Below are positions 1-7,723 of a stretch of 64,000 nucleotides of DNA, piece after piece. The translations under genes were made by a program, and so were the position numbers. Below the pieces are notes generated by a model that saw nothing but the letters and a program-made list of their open reading frames with translations, did no database searches and was not told the origin of the DNA. The first letter of the stretch is position 1. The number at the start of each line of letters is the position of its first letter. Source of the stretch: Saprospira sp. CCB-QB6 (GTDB taxonomy: Bacteria > Bacteroidota > Bacteroidia > Chitinophagales > Saprospiraceae); NCBI RefSeq assembly GCF_028464065.1, contig NZ_CP116808.1, forward strand, positions 1,391,886 to 1,455,885, read 5' to 3'.

Positions 1-1
1 A

Positions 2-1042
2 ATGATGATCAATTTTTGGAAATATAGCTGTATGGCCTTTCTCTTTGGGCTACTTATGGCTTGTTCGGCAGAGCGTTCGGCCCAGCAAAAGATTAAGGAA
101 TTGGAGAAAGAGGTAGCGGCTAGTTTAGAAGAGCAGCAAAATATTTTGGTCAAGGATAGTTTATTGGGCCAATTACTTTTTGCCTATGCGGATTATAGTC
201 AAAAGTTTAAGGAAGACCCACAAACCCCAATTTATCTTTACAAAATGGGGAGTTATTATTATCGGATGCAAAACTGGAAAGAAGCCAGCAAGCACTTAGA
301 GATGGTCATTGATCAATTTGAGGAGAGCAAGGCTTATCCAGAAGCCTTATTATTGGCGGCCTCCATATATGATAGTCCACATGATCGGAATAATGATCGG
401 GCGGGACAGCTTTATGAAAAATACCTCAAGGCCTTTCCCAATGGAGAGGGGCGAGCTAAGGCAGAATTTTTCTTTAAGCCTGCGGAGGAAAAGATGGAAT
501 CGCGCATTGGGGAGATGCAAAAGCAGCTGCGTTCTGGTCCTAAGGGAAAATTGGATCGAGCCATGGCGCATAAGCTCGTTTTGCAATACCTGCATTATAC
601 ACGGACCTACCCCAGCAGCGAATTTAGTCCAGCCTACTGCTTTGAAGGAGGCAAGTTGGCCTCTAGCATTGGGGAAAGTTATGATGCGATAAAGCTTTGG
701 AAGCGAATTTATGAGCAATATCACGACTTTCACCTCTATCCTCAAACCCTTTTGCAGTTGGCCCTAGAGTATGAGCAAAAGATGCCCATTTTCATGCAGC
801 AATATCAAAGAAGAAAAGAGTTTCGCTCTAAGATGCATGCTGATTTTGAGTTGGAGAAACTCACAGGGGTAGATTGGACCGCAGAAGCCCGCAAAATGTA
901 TGAAGAATTTTTGGCGAAATACCCAGAACATGAACTTCGTCCGCAGGTAGAAGCTTCGCTCAAGTTTTTGGGCAAAGACCCCAATGAGGTCGTTCAAAAT
1001 TTCAGAATGCAGGTGGATAGCCTCAGAAGATTACAACAATAA
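2..1042 (+). CDS. TPR-containing lipoprotein
   Basis: A 346-residue protein with a lipoprotein signal: a hydrophobic stretch ends in the lipobox LMAC, so the mature protein would begin at Cys21 and sit on a membrane. A charged coiled-coil stretch follows, then helical repeats typical of tetratricopeptide scaffolds (for example the segment around YKMGSYYYRMQNWKEASKHL). This layout resembles Bacteroidota outer-membrane-assembly or cell-surface TPR lipoproteins, but I cannot assign a partner. The two ATG codons at 2 and 5 lie at the window edge; the signal peptide suggests one of them is the true start, although an upstream start cannot be excluded. The stop is followed after one base by prmC, so the two are probably co-transcribed. 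Confidence 0.75.
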   Translation: MMINFWKYSCMAFLFGLLMACSAERSAQQKIKELEKEVAASLEEQQNILVKDSLLGQLLFAYADYSQKFKEDPQTPIYLYKMGSYYYRMQNWKEASKHLEMVIDQFEESKAYPEALLLAASIYDSPHDRNNDRAGQLYEKYLKAFPNGEGRAKAEFFFKPAEEKMESRIGEMQKQLRSGPKGKLDRAMAHKLVLQYLHYTRTYPSSEFSPAYCFEGGKLASSIGESYDAIKLWKRIYEQYHDFHLYPQTLLQLALEYEQKMPIFMQQYQRRKEFRSKMHADFELEKLTGVDWTAEARKMYEEFLAKYPEHELRPQVEASLKFLGKDPNEVVQNFRMQVDSLRRLQQ

Positions 1043-1043
1043 G

Positions 1044-1856
1044 ATGAAGCCAGAAGCCGCCCAAAAGCAATTGGCCCAAGCCCTGCAGGCCATTTATGAA
1101 GAACGAGAAGCAAGCACTATTGCTCGCTATATCTATGAAGATTGTTGGCGGGGCAAAACACTGAGGGAAACTGATTATTTGGCCGTAGAAAACCGGCTAC
1201 TAGCCGCTGAGCCTTGGCAATATGTTGTGGGAACAGCCGAGTTTTATGGCTATTCTTTTGCCGTAAATTCCGCTACCCTTATTCCAAGGCCAGAAACGGA
1301 AGAGCTACTCTACTGGATTTTGCAAGCCGAGGATAAATCGGCTCCTCTTAAGGTGCTAGATATTGGAACGGGTTCGGGCTGTATTGCGATCAGTTTGGCC
1401 AAAAGAGCCCCCAATTGGCAAGTTTATGCCTTAGATTATAGCGCAGCGGCCCTAGCAGTAGCCCAGCAAAATGCGCAGCAGTTGGGGGCCAATGTTCAAT
1501 TTATGGAGTTGGATATCTTGGAGGAGCAAGCTTGGAAACAGTTGACTGATTTTGATCTCATTATTAGTAATCCGCCTTATATCGCCCCTTCCGAGGCCAA
1601 GGATATGGCCGCCAATGTACTCGATTACGAGCCGCATTTGGCCCTTTTTACAGCAACCGAGGATCGGCTCGTCTTTTATCGAGAGATTGTTCGCCTTTGC
1701 CAGGGCAAAGCCCTAAAAGAAGGCGGCCATCTTTATTTTGAGGCCAATACCTTTTCGGCCCAAGAAATTGCTGAGCTCATGCGGCCTAGCCTGCAAGAGG
1801 TCGAGCTGATGGCTGACCTAGAAGGTCGTCCCCGTATGCTTAAGGGCAAAAAATAG
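1044..1856 (+). CDS. prmC: Release factor glutamine N5-methyltransferase PrmC (HemK)
   Basis: PrmC uses S-adenosylmethionine to methylate the glutamine of the GGQ motif in peptide release factors, so it acts on the product of prfB further along this window. Visible signatures are IPRPETEEL (about residues 80-88), the SAM-binding loop VLDIGTGSG (104-112) and the catalytic NPPY (176-179), in the usual order, with the small helical N-terminal domain before them. At 270 residues it has family length. I start it at 1044 (MKPEAAQ) rather than the open-frame start at 984, because 984 would overlap the preceding lipoprotein by 59 bases and add residues not expected in the family. It follows that gene after one base. 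Confidence 0.93.
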   Translation: MKPEAAQKQLAQALQAIYEEREASTIARYIYEDCWRGKTLRETDYLAVENRLLAAEPWQYVVGTAEFYGYSFAVNSATLIPRPETEELLYWILQAEDKSAPLKVLDIGTGSGCIAISLAKRAPNWQVYALDYSAAALAVAQQNAQQLGANVQFMELDILEEQAWKQLTDFDLIISNPPYIAPSEAKDMAANVLDYEPHLALFTATEDRLVFYREIVRLCQGKALKEGGHLYFEANTFSAQEIAELMRPSLQEVELMADLEGRPRMLKGKK

Positions 1857-1863
1857 AAATGGC

Positions 1864-2445
1864 ATGAGCATGTATTTTTTTCGCCCGCCTTTTATCCCCA
1901 AGGATAAACATGATGATTTGGCCATAGATATTTTGGCCCAAACAGAGCCCGAAATTTGGCTGCCCTTTGCCAATGAATTGCTGGAGTGGTTGCAAGACCG
2001 CAACTGGCCCGTCGCCCCATTGATTGCTGAAATTCTAAAAGAGGAATTGCCCCAGCTAGAAAAAGAAATTGCCCATATTCTGCAGACAGAAGATGGGCAT
2101 TGGAAATATGATCTTTTGATGCTTTTTGGGCCCGATTGGCCCTGCAGTTGGCGGCAAATGCTGGCCCCTTTGGTTTTTCGCCCCTCTCGGCTTGATTGGG
2201 AGGCGGAGGTGGACCAAATCGCTAGCGAAATCTATTTTGAGCCCTTCGATATGGAAGAGGTTCAGGGCCTCAGTTGGCGCCCTATGGAAGAGGGCCATCC
2301 CCTAGCCGAAGAATTACAAGAGCTCTTCGCCGCTGAGCTTTTAGCAAGCTCAGAAGACCCTATTAACTGGCCCAAATGGCGGGCTCGCCTACAGTTTGAG
2401 CTGGCTCCAGAACTCGGCTTAGATATTCTGGTGCATTATCACTAG
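1864..2445 (+). CDS. DUF5071-like protein
   Basis: A 193-residue cytoplasmic protein. The first ~110 residues match my memory of the DUF5071 family: an opening FIPKDKHDD, then NELLEWLQDRNWPVAP, then a HWKYDLL segment near residue 80. DUF5071 proteins are usually about 120 residues, so the last 80 residues here (rich in Trp, Glu and Leu, with repeated EEL turns) are an extension I do not recognise. No function is established for the family. It follows prmC after seven bases and may share its transcript. ATG codons at 1864 and 1870 are both possible. Its TAG stop overlaps the stop of the convergent SUI1 gene by sharing the tetramer CTAG. Confidence 0.65.
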   Translation: MSMYFFRPPFIPKDKHDDLAIDILAQTEPEIWLPFANELLEWLQDRNWPVAPLIAEILKEELPQLEKEIAHILQTEDGHWKYDLLMLFGPDWPCSWRQMLAPLVFRPSRLDWEAEVDQIASEIYFEPFDMEEVQGLSWRPMEEGHPLAEELQELFAAELLASSEDPINWPKWRARLQFELAPELGLDILVHYH

Positions 2446-2780
2446 TTTCCGCCCGAACGCTTCGTCTGGCTATAGCCCCAGTTTTTTAGCAATTCCAACA
2501 CCTTATCGGCCTGTTTTCCCTGCACGATGATTTCCCCATCCTTGGCACTTCCACCCACGCCACAACTAGATTTCAACTTCTTGCCCAAAGCTTTGAGCTC
2601 CTCTTCTGGACCCACAAAACCCGTAACCAAGGTGACCTCTTTCCCCCCTCTTTTCTTGCGGTCAATTTGCACCCGCAAACGCTGCTGCTGTGGAGGCAAC
2701 AACTCCTCCTCTAAGGGCTCATCATTCCATTCAAAATCGGGATCAGTCGAATAAAAATTGAGTTTTTTCTTCTTTGCCAT
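2442..2780 (-). CDS. SUI1/YciH-type translation factor
   Basis: A 112-residue protein with the SUI1 (eIF1-like) fold. The C-terminal two thirds carry the family pattern: VTLVTGF, KALGKKLKSSCGVGG, then KDGEIIVQGKQADKVLELLKNWGY. The bacterial homologue YciH discriminates against improper translation initiation complexes; that role is inferred here. The N-terminus is lysine-rich and probably disordered. The gene is convergent with the DUF5071-like gene, and the two stop codons overlap in CTAG. Its start lies 20 bases from the T-run of an intergenic structured repeat, so any promoter is either in that short stretch or beyond the repeat. Confidence 0.9.
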   Translation of the reverse strand: MAKKKKLNFYSTDPDFEWNDEPLEEELLPPQQQRLRVQIDRKKRGGKEVTLVTGFVGPEEELKALGKKLKSSCGVGGSAKDGEIIVQGKQADKVLELLKNWGYSQTKRSGGN

Positions 2781-2800
2781 CTTCCTTTCTAATTTTATTT

Positions 2801-2950
2801 TTTGGGGGCTGCCCCTCGCTATGCTCGGGTCGGGCTGTGTCGTGGCTCGCTATTCGCTCGGCCCTGCGCAAAATTTCGCTACGCTCATTTTGCTTGGTCT
2901 GCGGCTGCGCCGCACCACTTTCCATCCCTCAGCCGACGGCCCTTCGGGCC
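2801..2950 (+). repeat. Structured intergenic element R1
   Basis: Copy of the window-wide family. It begins TTTGGGGGCTG and ends CCATCCCTCAGCC at 2934, so GGCTG pairs with CAGCC. Fixed islands GCTCGCTATTCGCTCGGCCC and TTGGTCTG are present. The middle hairpin is a long AT-containing one (GCAAAATTTCGC / GCTCATTTTGC). A GGCCCTTCGGGCC hairpin follows the end. The GGGGC end faces the start of the SUI1 gene. Confidence 0.85.
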
Positions 2951-2997
2951 TATTTCCAAACTACGGTTAATTGGACCAAAACTTTGTCTCAAAACAA

Positions 2998-3040
2998 ATA
3001 AAAAAAGGTCGAAAATGCAAATTTGCATAATCGACCTTTA
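2998..3040 (-). terminator. Intrinsic terminator of tRNA-Leu
   Basis: On the minus strand just after the tRNA, AAAGGTCGA pairs with TCGACCTTT around an ATGCAAATTTGCAT palindrome, followed by a run of Ts. This is a strong rho-independent terminator placed two bases after the discriminator base. Confidence 0.85.
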
Positions 3041-3042
3041 AG

Positions 3043-3126
3043 TGCCTCGGGCGGGACTCGAACCCGCACGGTGTCGCCACCACAGGATTTTGAATCCAGC
3101 GCGTCTACCAATTTCGCCACCAAGGC
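3043..3126 (-). tRNA. tRNA-Leu (CAA)
   Basis: An 84-base tRNA with a long variable arm, as expected for leucine. The acceptor stem is GCCTTGG with CCGAGGC, the D-loop carries GGTAGACG, the anticodon loop is TTCAAAA (anticodon CAA, reading UUG) and the T-loop is GGTTCGAGTCC. The second pair of the anticodon stem (T-T) is a mismatch. The 3' end is A followed by CTT, so CCA is not encoded and must be added by nucleotidyltransferase. Confidence 0.95.
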
Positions 3127-3162
3127 TAGAGAAAACTTTGTTGCTTTCTGTTGGAAGCGTTG

Positions 3163-3193
3163 CAAATATAAGGCGGTTTTTCTTATTTCCAAA
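3163..3193 (-). promoter_or_regulatory. Promoter of tRNA-Leu
   Basis: On the minus strand TTTG (3190-3193), 19 bases, then TATATTTG (3163-3170): a full match to the Bacteroidota sigma-A consensus (TTTG at -33, TAnnTTTG at -7). Transcription would start near 3155, about 30 bases before the mature tRNA. Confidence 0.85.
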
Positions 3194-3198
3194 TTTAT

Positions 3199-3729
3199 TT
3201 AGCCCATTTCCTCTATTTTTTTCAAATTTTCTTTGATGCGGGCCAAATACTTGCGTTTGTAGTGGTAGTCTAAAACAGGCTCAAGTAATTGACTATCTTT
3301 AGATTGAGCCAAATCATAGGCTTGAATTGCCTGTTCGATATTTTCTTTTAATTTTTTTTCGAAAGCCTGAATTTCCTCCAAAATAGTTTGGTAAGCTTGG
3401 GCATCGAAATCAAATTGCAGTTCCATGATGGCTTCATTGATCTCCATCATCTCCATCAAAAAAGCTTGCGGAAGGGCCGCATTTTGCCCTTCCTGCAAAA
3501 GTCCATGCAATTCTAAGATATAGCGCAGGCGGCTATCAAATGCTTTGAGGACCTTATAAGCTTTATTGTTGAGCGTAGACTTTTCTAGGGCCTCTTCTTG
3601 TTCTTTCTCGCTACTTAGGCTATGAAAATCGGGATGAAAGCGTTTGCTCATCTGCAAATATTTGCGCTTGAGGGCTTTTTCATCCAAATCAAATTGCCGA
3701 GGCAGTTCATAAAACTCAAAGTAATCCAT
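3199..3729 (-). CDS. hscB: Fe-S cluster co-chaperone HscB
   Basis: HscB is the J-domain partner of the Hsp70 HscA and delivers the IscU scaffold during Fe-S cluster transfer. The N-terminal J-domain shows FHPDF with the HPD signature at residues 32-34. The rest is a helical C-terminal domain that in the family binds IscU (FLMEMMEINEAI near residues 90-101). Length (176) is normal. Its ATG overlaps the stop of the upstream flavoprotein reductase in TAATG, which implies translational coupling. A link between an Fe-S co-chaperone and a possible ferredoxin reductase is functionally sensible. No iscS or iscU is visible nearby. Confidence 0.9.
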   Translation of the reverse strand: MDYFEFYELPRQFDLDEKALKRKYLQMSKRFHPDFHSLSSEKEQEEALEKSTLNNKAYKVLKAFDSRLRYILELHGLLQEGQNAALPQAFLMEMMEINEAIMELQFDFDAQAYQTILEEIQAFEKKLKENIEQAIQAYDLAQSKDSQLLEPVLDYHYKRKYLARIKENLKKIEEMG

Positions 3730-4748
3730 TAAAATCCGTTTACGCCGTTTACAGTAGTATATTTAAATTGGACCTTCTTTTCGGGATGAATAATTTTGAA
3801 GGCCGATTGGACCATAAGGGTAGCCTCATGAAATCCGCAGAGGATCAGCTTAAGCTTACCGGGATAGGTATTGATATCGCCAATAGCAAAAATGCCAGGA
3901 ACATTGGTGCTATAATCAAAGGTATTCACCTCAACCGCAGAGCGATCAATATTGAGCCCCCATTCGCCAATTGGGCCCAATTTGGGCGAAAGGCCAAAGA
4001 GCGGCACAAAATGCTCGGTCTCCAACCAGTAGTTATCTGCTCCCTTTTGCTTAATCTCTACGCCTTGCAGCTGCTCCTCCCCTTTTAGGCCAATTACCTG
4101 AGATTCTGTGAGCAGCTTGATGCGGCCAGCTTCTGCCAATTGTTCTACTTTCTCGACAGAGTCTAGCGCCCCTCTAAAGGCTTTGCGGCGATGGACCAAG
4201 GTCAATTCTTTGGCCACATCAGCCAAGTAGATGGTCCAGTCTAGGGCAGAATCTCCCCCACCAGCAATGACTACTTTTTTATCGCGATAAAACTCAGGTT
4301 CGCGGATGATGTACTCTATTCCACGGTCCTCAAAATCGCCAATATTGGCAATTGGGGGTTTGCGAGGAGCAAAGCAGCCCAGACCGCCAGCAATGGCAAT
4401 CACGGGCGCAATATGCACCGTTCCTTTATGGCTAGTGAGTTTGAAGCGGCCATCTTCTAGGCGTTCAATTTCTTCTGCTCTTTCTCCTAATGTGAAACCA
4501 GGATTAAAAGGCGCAATTTGCTTCATCAGGTTATCGATCAAATCGCCAGCTAGAACATCGGGAAAGCCGGGGATGTCGTAGATAGGTTTTTTGGGATAAA
4601 TCTCTGTGAGTTGGCCACCAGGCTGAGGGAGATAATCAATTAGGTGGCAGCGAAGCTTGAGCAAGCCCGCTTCAAAAACGGTAAACAGACCAGTTGGTCC
4701 AGCACCGATAATTAGAATATCGGTTTCTATTACTTTATTTTCAGACAT
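3729..4748 (-). CDS. Ferredoxin--NADP(+) reductase (thioredoxin-reductase-like fold)
   Basis: A 339-residue flavoprotein with two dinucleotide-binding domains. The FAD loop IIGAGPTG is near residue 13, a PGGQL segment follows near 43, and the NAD(P)H loop IAGGGDSALDW is near 163, with IFAIGDI near residue 285. It lacks the CxxC redox pair that thioredoxin reductase carries in the NADPH domain. That makes it a YumC/CT-type ferredoxin-NADP reductase, which exchanges electrons between NADPH and ferredoxin in the cytoplasm. The Tyr/Phe-rich C-terminal extension also fits that group. It heads a two-gene operon with hscB (one-base overlap). Confidence 0.85.
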   Translation of the reverse strand: MSENKVIETDILIIGAGPTGLFTVFEAGLLKLRCHLIDYLPQPGGQLTEIYPKKPIYDIPGFPDVLAGDLIDNLMKQIAPFNPGFTLGERAEEIERLEDGRFKLTSHKGTVHIAPVIAIAGGLGCFAPRKPPIANIGDFEDRGIEYIIREPEFYRDKKVVIAGGGDSALDWTIYLADVAKELTLVHRRKAFRGALDSVEKVEQLAEAGRIKLLTESQVIGLKGEEQLQGVEIKQKGADNYWLETEHFVPLFGLSPKLGPIGEWGLNIDRSAVEVNTFDYSTNVPGIFAIGDINTYPGKLKLILCGFHEATLMVQSAFKIIHPEKKVQFKYTTVNGVNGF

Positions 4749-4910
4749 AAATGTATAATTCTTCTTAATTCAGCCACAAAGCTCGCAAAAAAAATAGAGT
4801 TCTAAAAGGAATTTGAGCACTGCTTTCACCCCTATTTAGATTCATTCTTATTTAGAACAGCAAGTGGCGAGCATTGTTTGTTTTGGGTCAATTAATTTTG
4901 CGGTTTTACA

Positions 4911-5063
4911 GGCCCGAAGGGCCGCCGGCTGAGGGATGGAAAAGGGTGGCCGAAGCCGCAGACCCAGCAAAATGAGCAAAGCGAAATTTTGCGCAGGGCC
5001 GAGCAGACCTGCGAGCCCTGACACAGCCCGACCCGCCCAAAGGGCGGGGCAGCCCCAAAAAAA
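4911..5063 (-). repeat. Structured intergenic element R2
   Basis: Minus-strand copy. It starts TTTTTTTGGGGCTGCCCC and ends CCATCCCTCAGCC (GGCTG:CAGCC). The first hairpin is CCCGCCC-TTTG-GGGCGGG, the second GCAAAATTTCGC / GCTCATTTTGC, and a GGCCCTTCGGGCC hairpin trails it. The T-run is the U-tract of the prfB terminator. With 4749-4910, which shows no gene, it fills the 348-base gap between the reductase and prfB. Confidence 0.85.
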
Positions 5064-5088
5064 GCAGTCTCTATAAAAGAAACTGCTT
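5057..5088 (-). terminator. prfB terminator
   Basis: AAGCAGTTTC pairs with GAGACTGCTT on the minus strand and is followed by seven Ts that run directly into GGGGC of element R2. Confidence 0.8.
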
Positions 5089-5096
5089 CTTGTTTT

Positions 5097-6180
5097 TTAG
5101 ACATCTTTGAGGGCCATCAGGCTAGCCTTCAGGAAGTCGTTTAGATCGCCATCGAGTACTTTTTTGGTATCATGGCTTTGGTAATTGGAGCGATGGTCTT
5201 TAATTCGGCGGTCGTCTAGGACATAAGAGCGAATTTGCGAGCCCCATTCAATTTTCTTTTTGTTGGCTTCTAGGGCGTCTTTTTCGGCTTGGCGGCGTTG
5301 AATCTCTAGTTGATAGAGTTCTGAGCGCAACATTTTGAGGGCTTTTTCGCGGTTCATGTGTTGCGAGCGTTCTTCCTGGCATTCGACCACGATGCCCGAG
5401 GGCAAGTGGCGCAGGCGCACGGCCGATTCCGTTTTATTGACGTGTTGTCCACCCGCTCCGCTAGCGCGGAAAGTATCCCATTCGATATCAGCGGGATTCA
5501 CTTCAATTTCGATACTATCATCGACTAGAGGGTAGACAAAAACCGAGGCAAAAGAAGTTTGGCGTTTGCCTTGGGCGTTGAAGGGGCTAGGACGGACTAG
5601 GCGGTGCACCCCATTTTCGTATTTGAGGAGGCCATAGACAAAAGCGCCATCAATTTCGATACTGACGGATTTCACTCCAGCCACATCGCCATCGACACGG
5701 TGCAATTCGCTATATTTAAAGCCTTCTTTTTCTGCCCACATTTGGTACATGCGAAGCAGCATACTGGCCCAATCGCAACTTTCGGTTCCGCCTGCGCCTG
5801 CTTGAATTTTGAGGATGCAAGAAAGCTCATCTTCGGCTTCATTGAGGGTTGCGCGAAACTCTAGCTCATCAATTGCCGTTAAAGCTTTTTGATATTGCTC
5901 TTCGAGTTCGGCTTCAGAAACTTCCTCCAATTGATAAAAATCAAAAAGCACCTGCAGATCTCCTAATACCTCAGCAGTTTCTTCATAGCGCTTCACCCAA
6001 TGTTCTAGGCCAGCAATTTTCTTGATAATTTGCTGCGCACGCTCGGCATCCGCCCAAAAATTGGGGTCATAGGTATGTTTTTTTTCTTCTGTTAGCTGCA
6101 TTTTCCGGTTAGGGACGTCAAAGATACCCCCTAAGAAGACTCAAACGAGTTTGCAGCTGATCCAATTGATCGCTAGTCAT
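5097..6180 (-). CDS. prfB: Peptide chain release factor 2, with programmed +1 frameshift
   Basis: RF2 releases the finished peptide at UGA and UAA stops. The catalytic GGQ is visible in [19 protein letters not shown], followed by [19 protein letters not shown]. The gene is read in two frames. ATG at 6180 opens a 20-codon segment ([10 protein letters not shown]...) ending AGG GGG TAT CTT TGA C, the classical RF2 frameshift site with a Shine-Dalgarno-like AGGGGG three bases before CTT and an in-frame TGA. Skipping base 6120 continues as GAC GTC CCT AAC and reaches the stop at 5097, giving 360 residues, normal for RF2. A start at 6101 would lose the conserved N-terminus. The site makes synthesis self-regulating: scarce RF2 favours frameshifting. 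Confidence 0.95.
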
Positions 6181-6286
6181 AGTATTTCAGTTATTGTTGT
6201 TTGCAAATAAAGGCCGAAGATAAAAACTTTTCGAGAAAGCTAGCTTTTCTTTAACCATGGAGAAATAAGGAAGGGAACAAAAAAGT

Positions 6287-6294
6287 TATCTTTG
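6287..6294 (+). promoter_or_regulatory. Probable -7 promoter element
   Basis: TATCTTTG matches TAnnTTTG about 50 bases upstream of the OmpA-type gene. I see no TTTG at the proper -33 distance, so this is a partial promoter match. Confidence 0.45.
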
Positions 6295-6344
6295 TGACAC
6301 TTTCCCGTTCCCCTGAAAGTTGGGCTCTAAACTTGAATTTATAG

Positions 6345-7403
6345 ATGCGTTTTTTCCTGTACACACTATCTCTCATTCTTCTTCCTCAACTGCTTATTGG
6401 CCAAATTGACCGAAAGCGCTATCGCTTTATCTCTACTAACGAGCTATTTTTTAATTCTGGCTCCTACCAACTCGATACTCAAAATAAGGCGAAGCTAAAA
6501 GCCTTGGTCGATCAACTGGCCAGTGAAGAGCTCGAAAAGATTGTCATTCAAGCTCATACCGATTCTATTGGCAGCAGTTTACACAATAATGAATTGGCCA
6601 AAAACCGGGCAAACTCTGTAGCCCAAGAACTACTCAAACAAGGCATTGATAGTGCCTTTATCGATTTGCGTACCTACGGAGAATTTAGCCCTATTGCCAA
6701 TAATGACACCGAAGAAGGCCGAGCCAAAAATCGCCGAGTTTCTGTCTATGCCCTAGCCCCTTATGACCCCAGCCAATTTCATGATAAATGCAAAATTACA
6801 GGCCGATTGACCGATTCTAAAACCGATGCCCCCTTGGCCAACGCCCAAGTTCTTATGCTCCGTATGGGCCGCCAAGACACCCTAACTACCGACGCCAATG
6901 GCTTATTTGAACAGGTTGTAGGCAATTTCCGGCAATTGGAACTGCGTGCCTATGCCAAAAATTATTTCTTTGCCAACCGTCTACTTAAAACGCCCGAAAC
7001 AGACTCTATTTATCTCAATATTCAACTAGAACCAGCCCTGCTAGGCGGAAAAATTCAACTTTCTGACCTCTACTTTCAAGCTGGCACCGCCGAGCTTTTA
7101 TCCAACTCGGAAAAAGCCCTCAATGAAATTGCCGATTTTATGCGCTATAATGCCGAGCTCAAATTTGAACTAGGGGGCCATATCAATAAACCCAACCGCG
7201 CCCCCGTTCCCCCTCAATCTCGCTCCTATCAGCTCTCAGAGGCTCGGGCCAAAGCCATATACGACTACCTTATCCAAAAGGGAATAAAAGCAGAACGCCT
7301 AAAATACCGAGGTTATGGCAACTGGGAAATGATTTACCCCAGAGCCGAATCTGCCCTCGAACAACAGCTCAATAGACGAGTAGAACTCAAAATTATTCAA
7401 TAA
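6345..7403 (+). CDS. OmpA-family protein with two OmpA domains
   Basis: A 352-residue exported protein. The signal peptide ends near LLIGQ (about residue 20). The first OmpA-like peptidoglycan-binding domain spans about residues 30-130 (AHTDSIGS, NELAKNRA, AKNRRVSVYAL). A beta-sandwich of the carboxypeptidase-regulatory type follows (ITGRLTDSKTDAPLANAQV, about 150-230). A second OmpA-like domain closes the protein (about 235-350, GHINKPNR, ARAKAIYDYL, GYGNWEMIYP, LNRRVELKI). Such proteins anchor the outer membrane to peptidoglycan; no TPR or beta-propeller module is present. A partial promoter match lies upstream and a strong terminator just after the stop, so it appears to be a single-gene unit. 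Confidence 0.85.
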   Translation: MRFFLYTLSLILLPQLLIGQIDRKRYRFISTNELFFNSGSYQLDTQNKAKLKALVDQLASEELEKIVIQAHTDSIGSSLHNNELAKNRANSVAQELLKQGIDSAFIDLRTYGEFSPIANNDTEEGRAKNRRVSVYALAPYDPSQFHDKCKITGRLTDSKTDAPLANAQVLMLRMGRQDTLTTDANGLFEQVVGNFRQLELRAYAKNYFFANRLLKTPETDSIYLNIQLEPALLGGKIQLSDLYFQAGTAELLSNSEKALNEIADFMRYNAELKFELGGHINKPNRAPVPPQSRSYQLSEARAKAIYDYLIQKGIKAERLKYRGYGNWEMIYPRAESALEQQLNRRVELKIIQ

Positions 7404-7407
7404 GATT

Positions 7408-7440
7408 AAGCAGTTTCTTTCTAAAGAAACTGCTTTTTTT
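7408..7440 (+). terminator. Terminator of the OmpA-type gene
   Basis: AAGCAGTTTCTTT pairs with AAAGAAACTGCTT, followed by a run of Ts that continues straight into element R3. Confidence 0.9.
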
Positions 7441-7569
7441 TGGGGCTGCCCCTCGCTACGTTCCGCAGCTCGCTATTACTTGCTTCGCTGCGTCGGCTCC
7501 CGTTGGTCGGGTCGCTCGGCCCTGCGGCCACTGCTGCACATCGCTCAGCCTGCGGGCGCTATGCGCCCT
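7434..7569 (+). repeat. Structured intergenic element R3 (insert variant)
   Basis: It starts TTTTGGGGCTGCCCC and ends CATCGCTCAGCC (GGCTG:CAGCC). Between GCTCGCTATT and CGCTCGGCCCTG it carries an insert of about 35 bases (ACTTGCTTCGCTG, CGTTGGTCGGGT) also found in R18. It lacks the usual second hairpin and the GGTCTGGCC island. A GGGCGCTATGCGCCC hairpin trails it. The remaining 7570-7723 shows only a TTGGAG/CTCCAG hairpin near 7670. Confidence 0.8.
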
Positions 7570-7723
7570 GCTCAACGCCAATAAGACCAAAGTCCACTCT
7601 TTTTTAAGCCATTCTTAAAAAAGCTTTCCTCTTCCCACTAAAAAAGCCTAAATTGAAGGCTGCCAAAGGCTTGGAGCCTATGCTCCAGCATACATTTACT
7701 ACCTATATTCAATAACTTACATT

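Noticed and set aside
3729-4748. Thioredoxin reductase (trxB)
   Set aside because: The protein has the fold but lacks the CxxC active-site pair, so a ferredoxin-NADP reductase call is better.
5097-6101. RF2 as a simple 334-codon gene
   Set aside because: The RF2 frameshift site and a 20-codon leader lie directly upstream, so the ORF from 6101 is only the second part.
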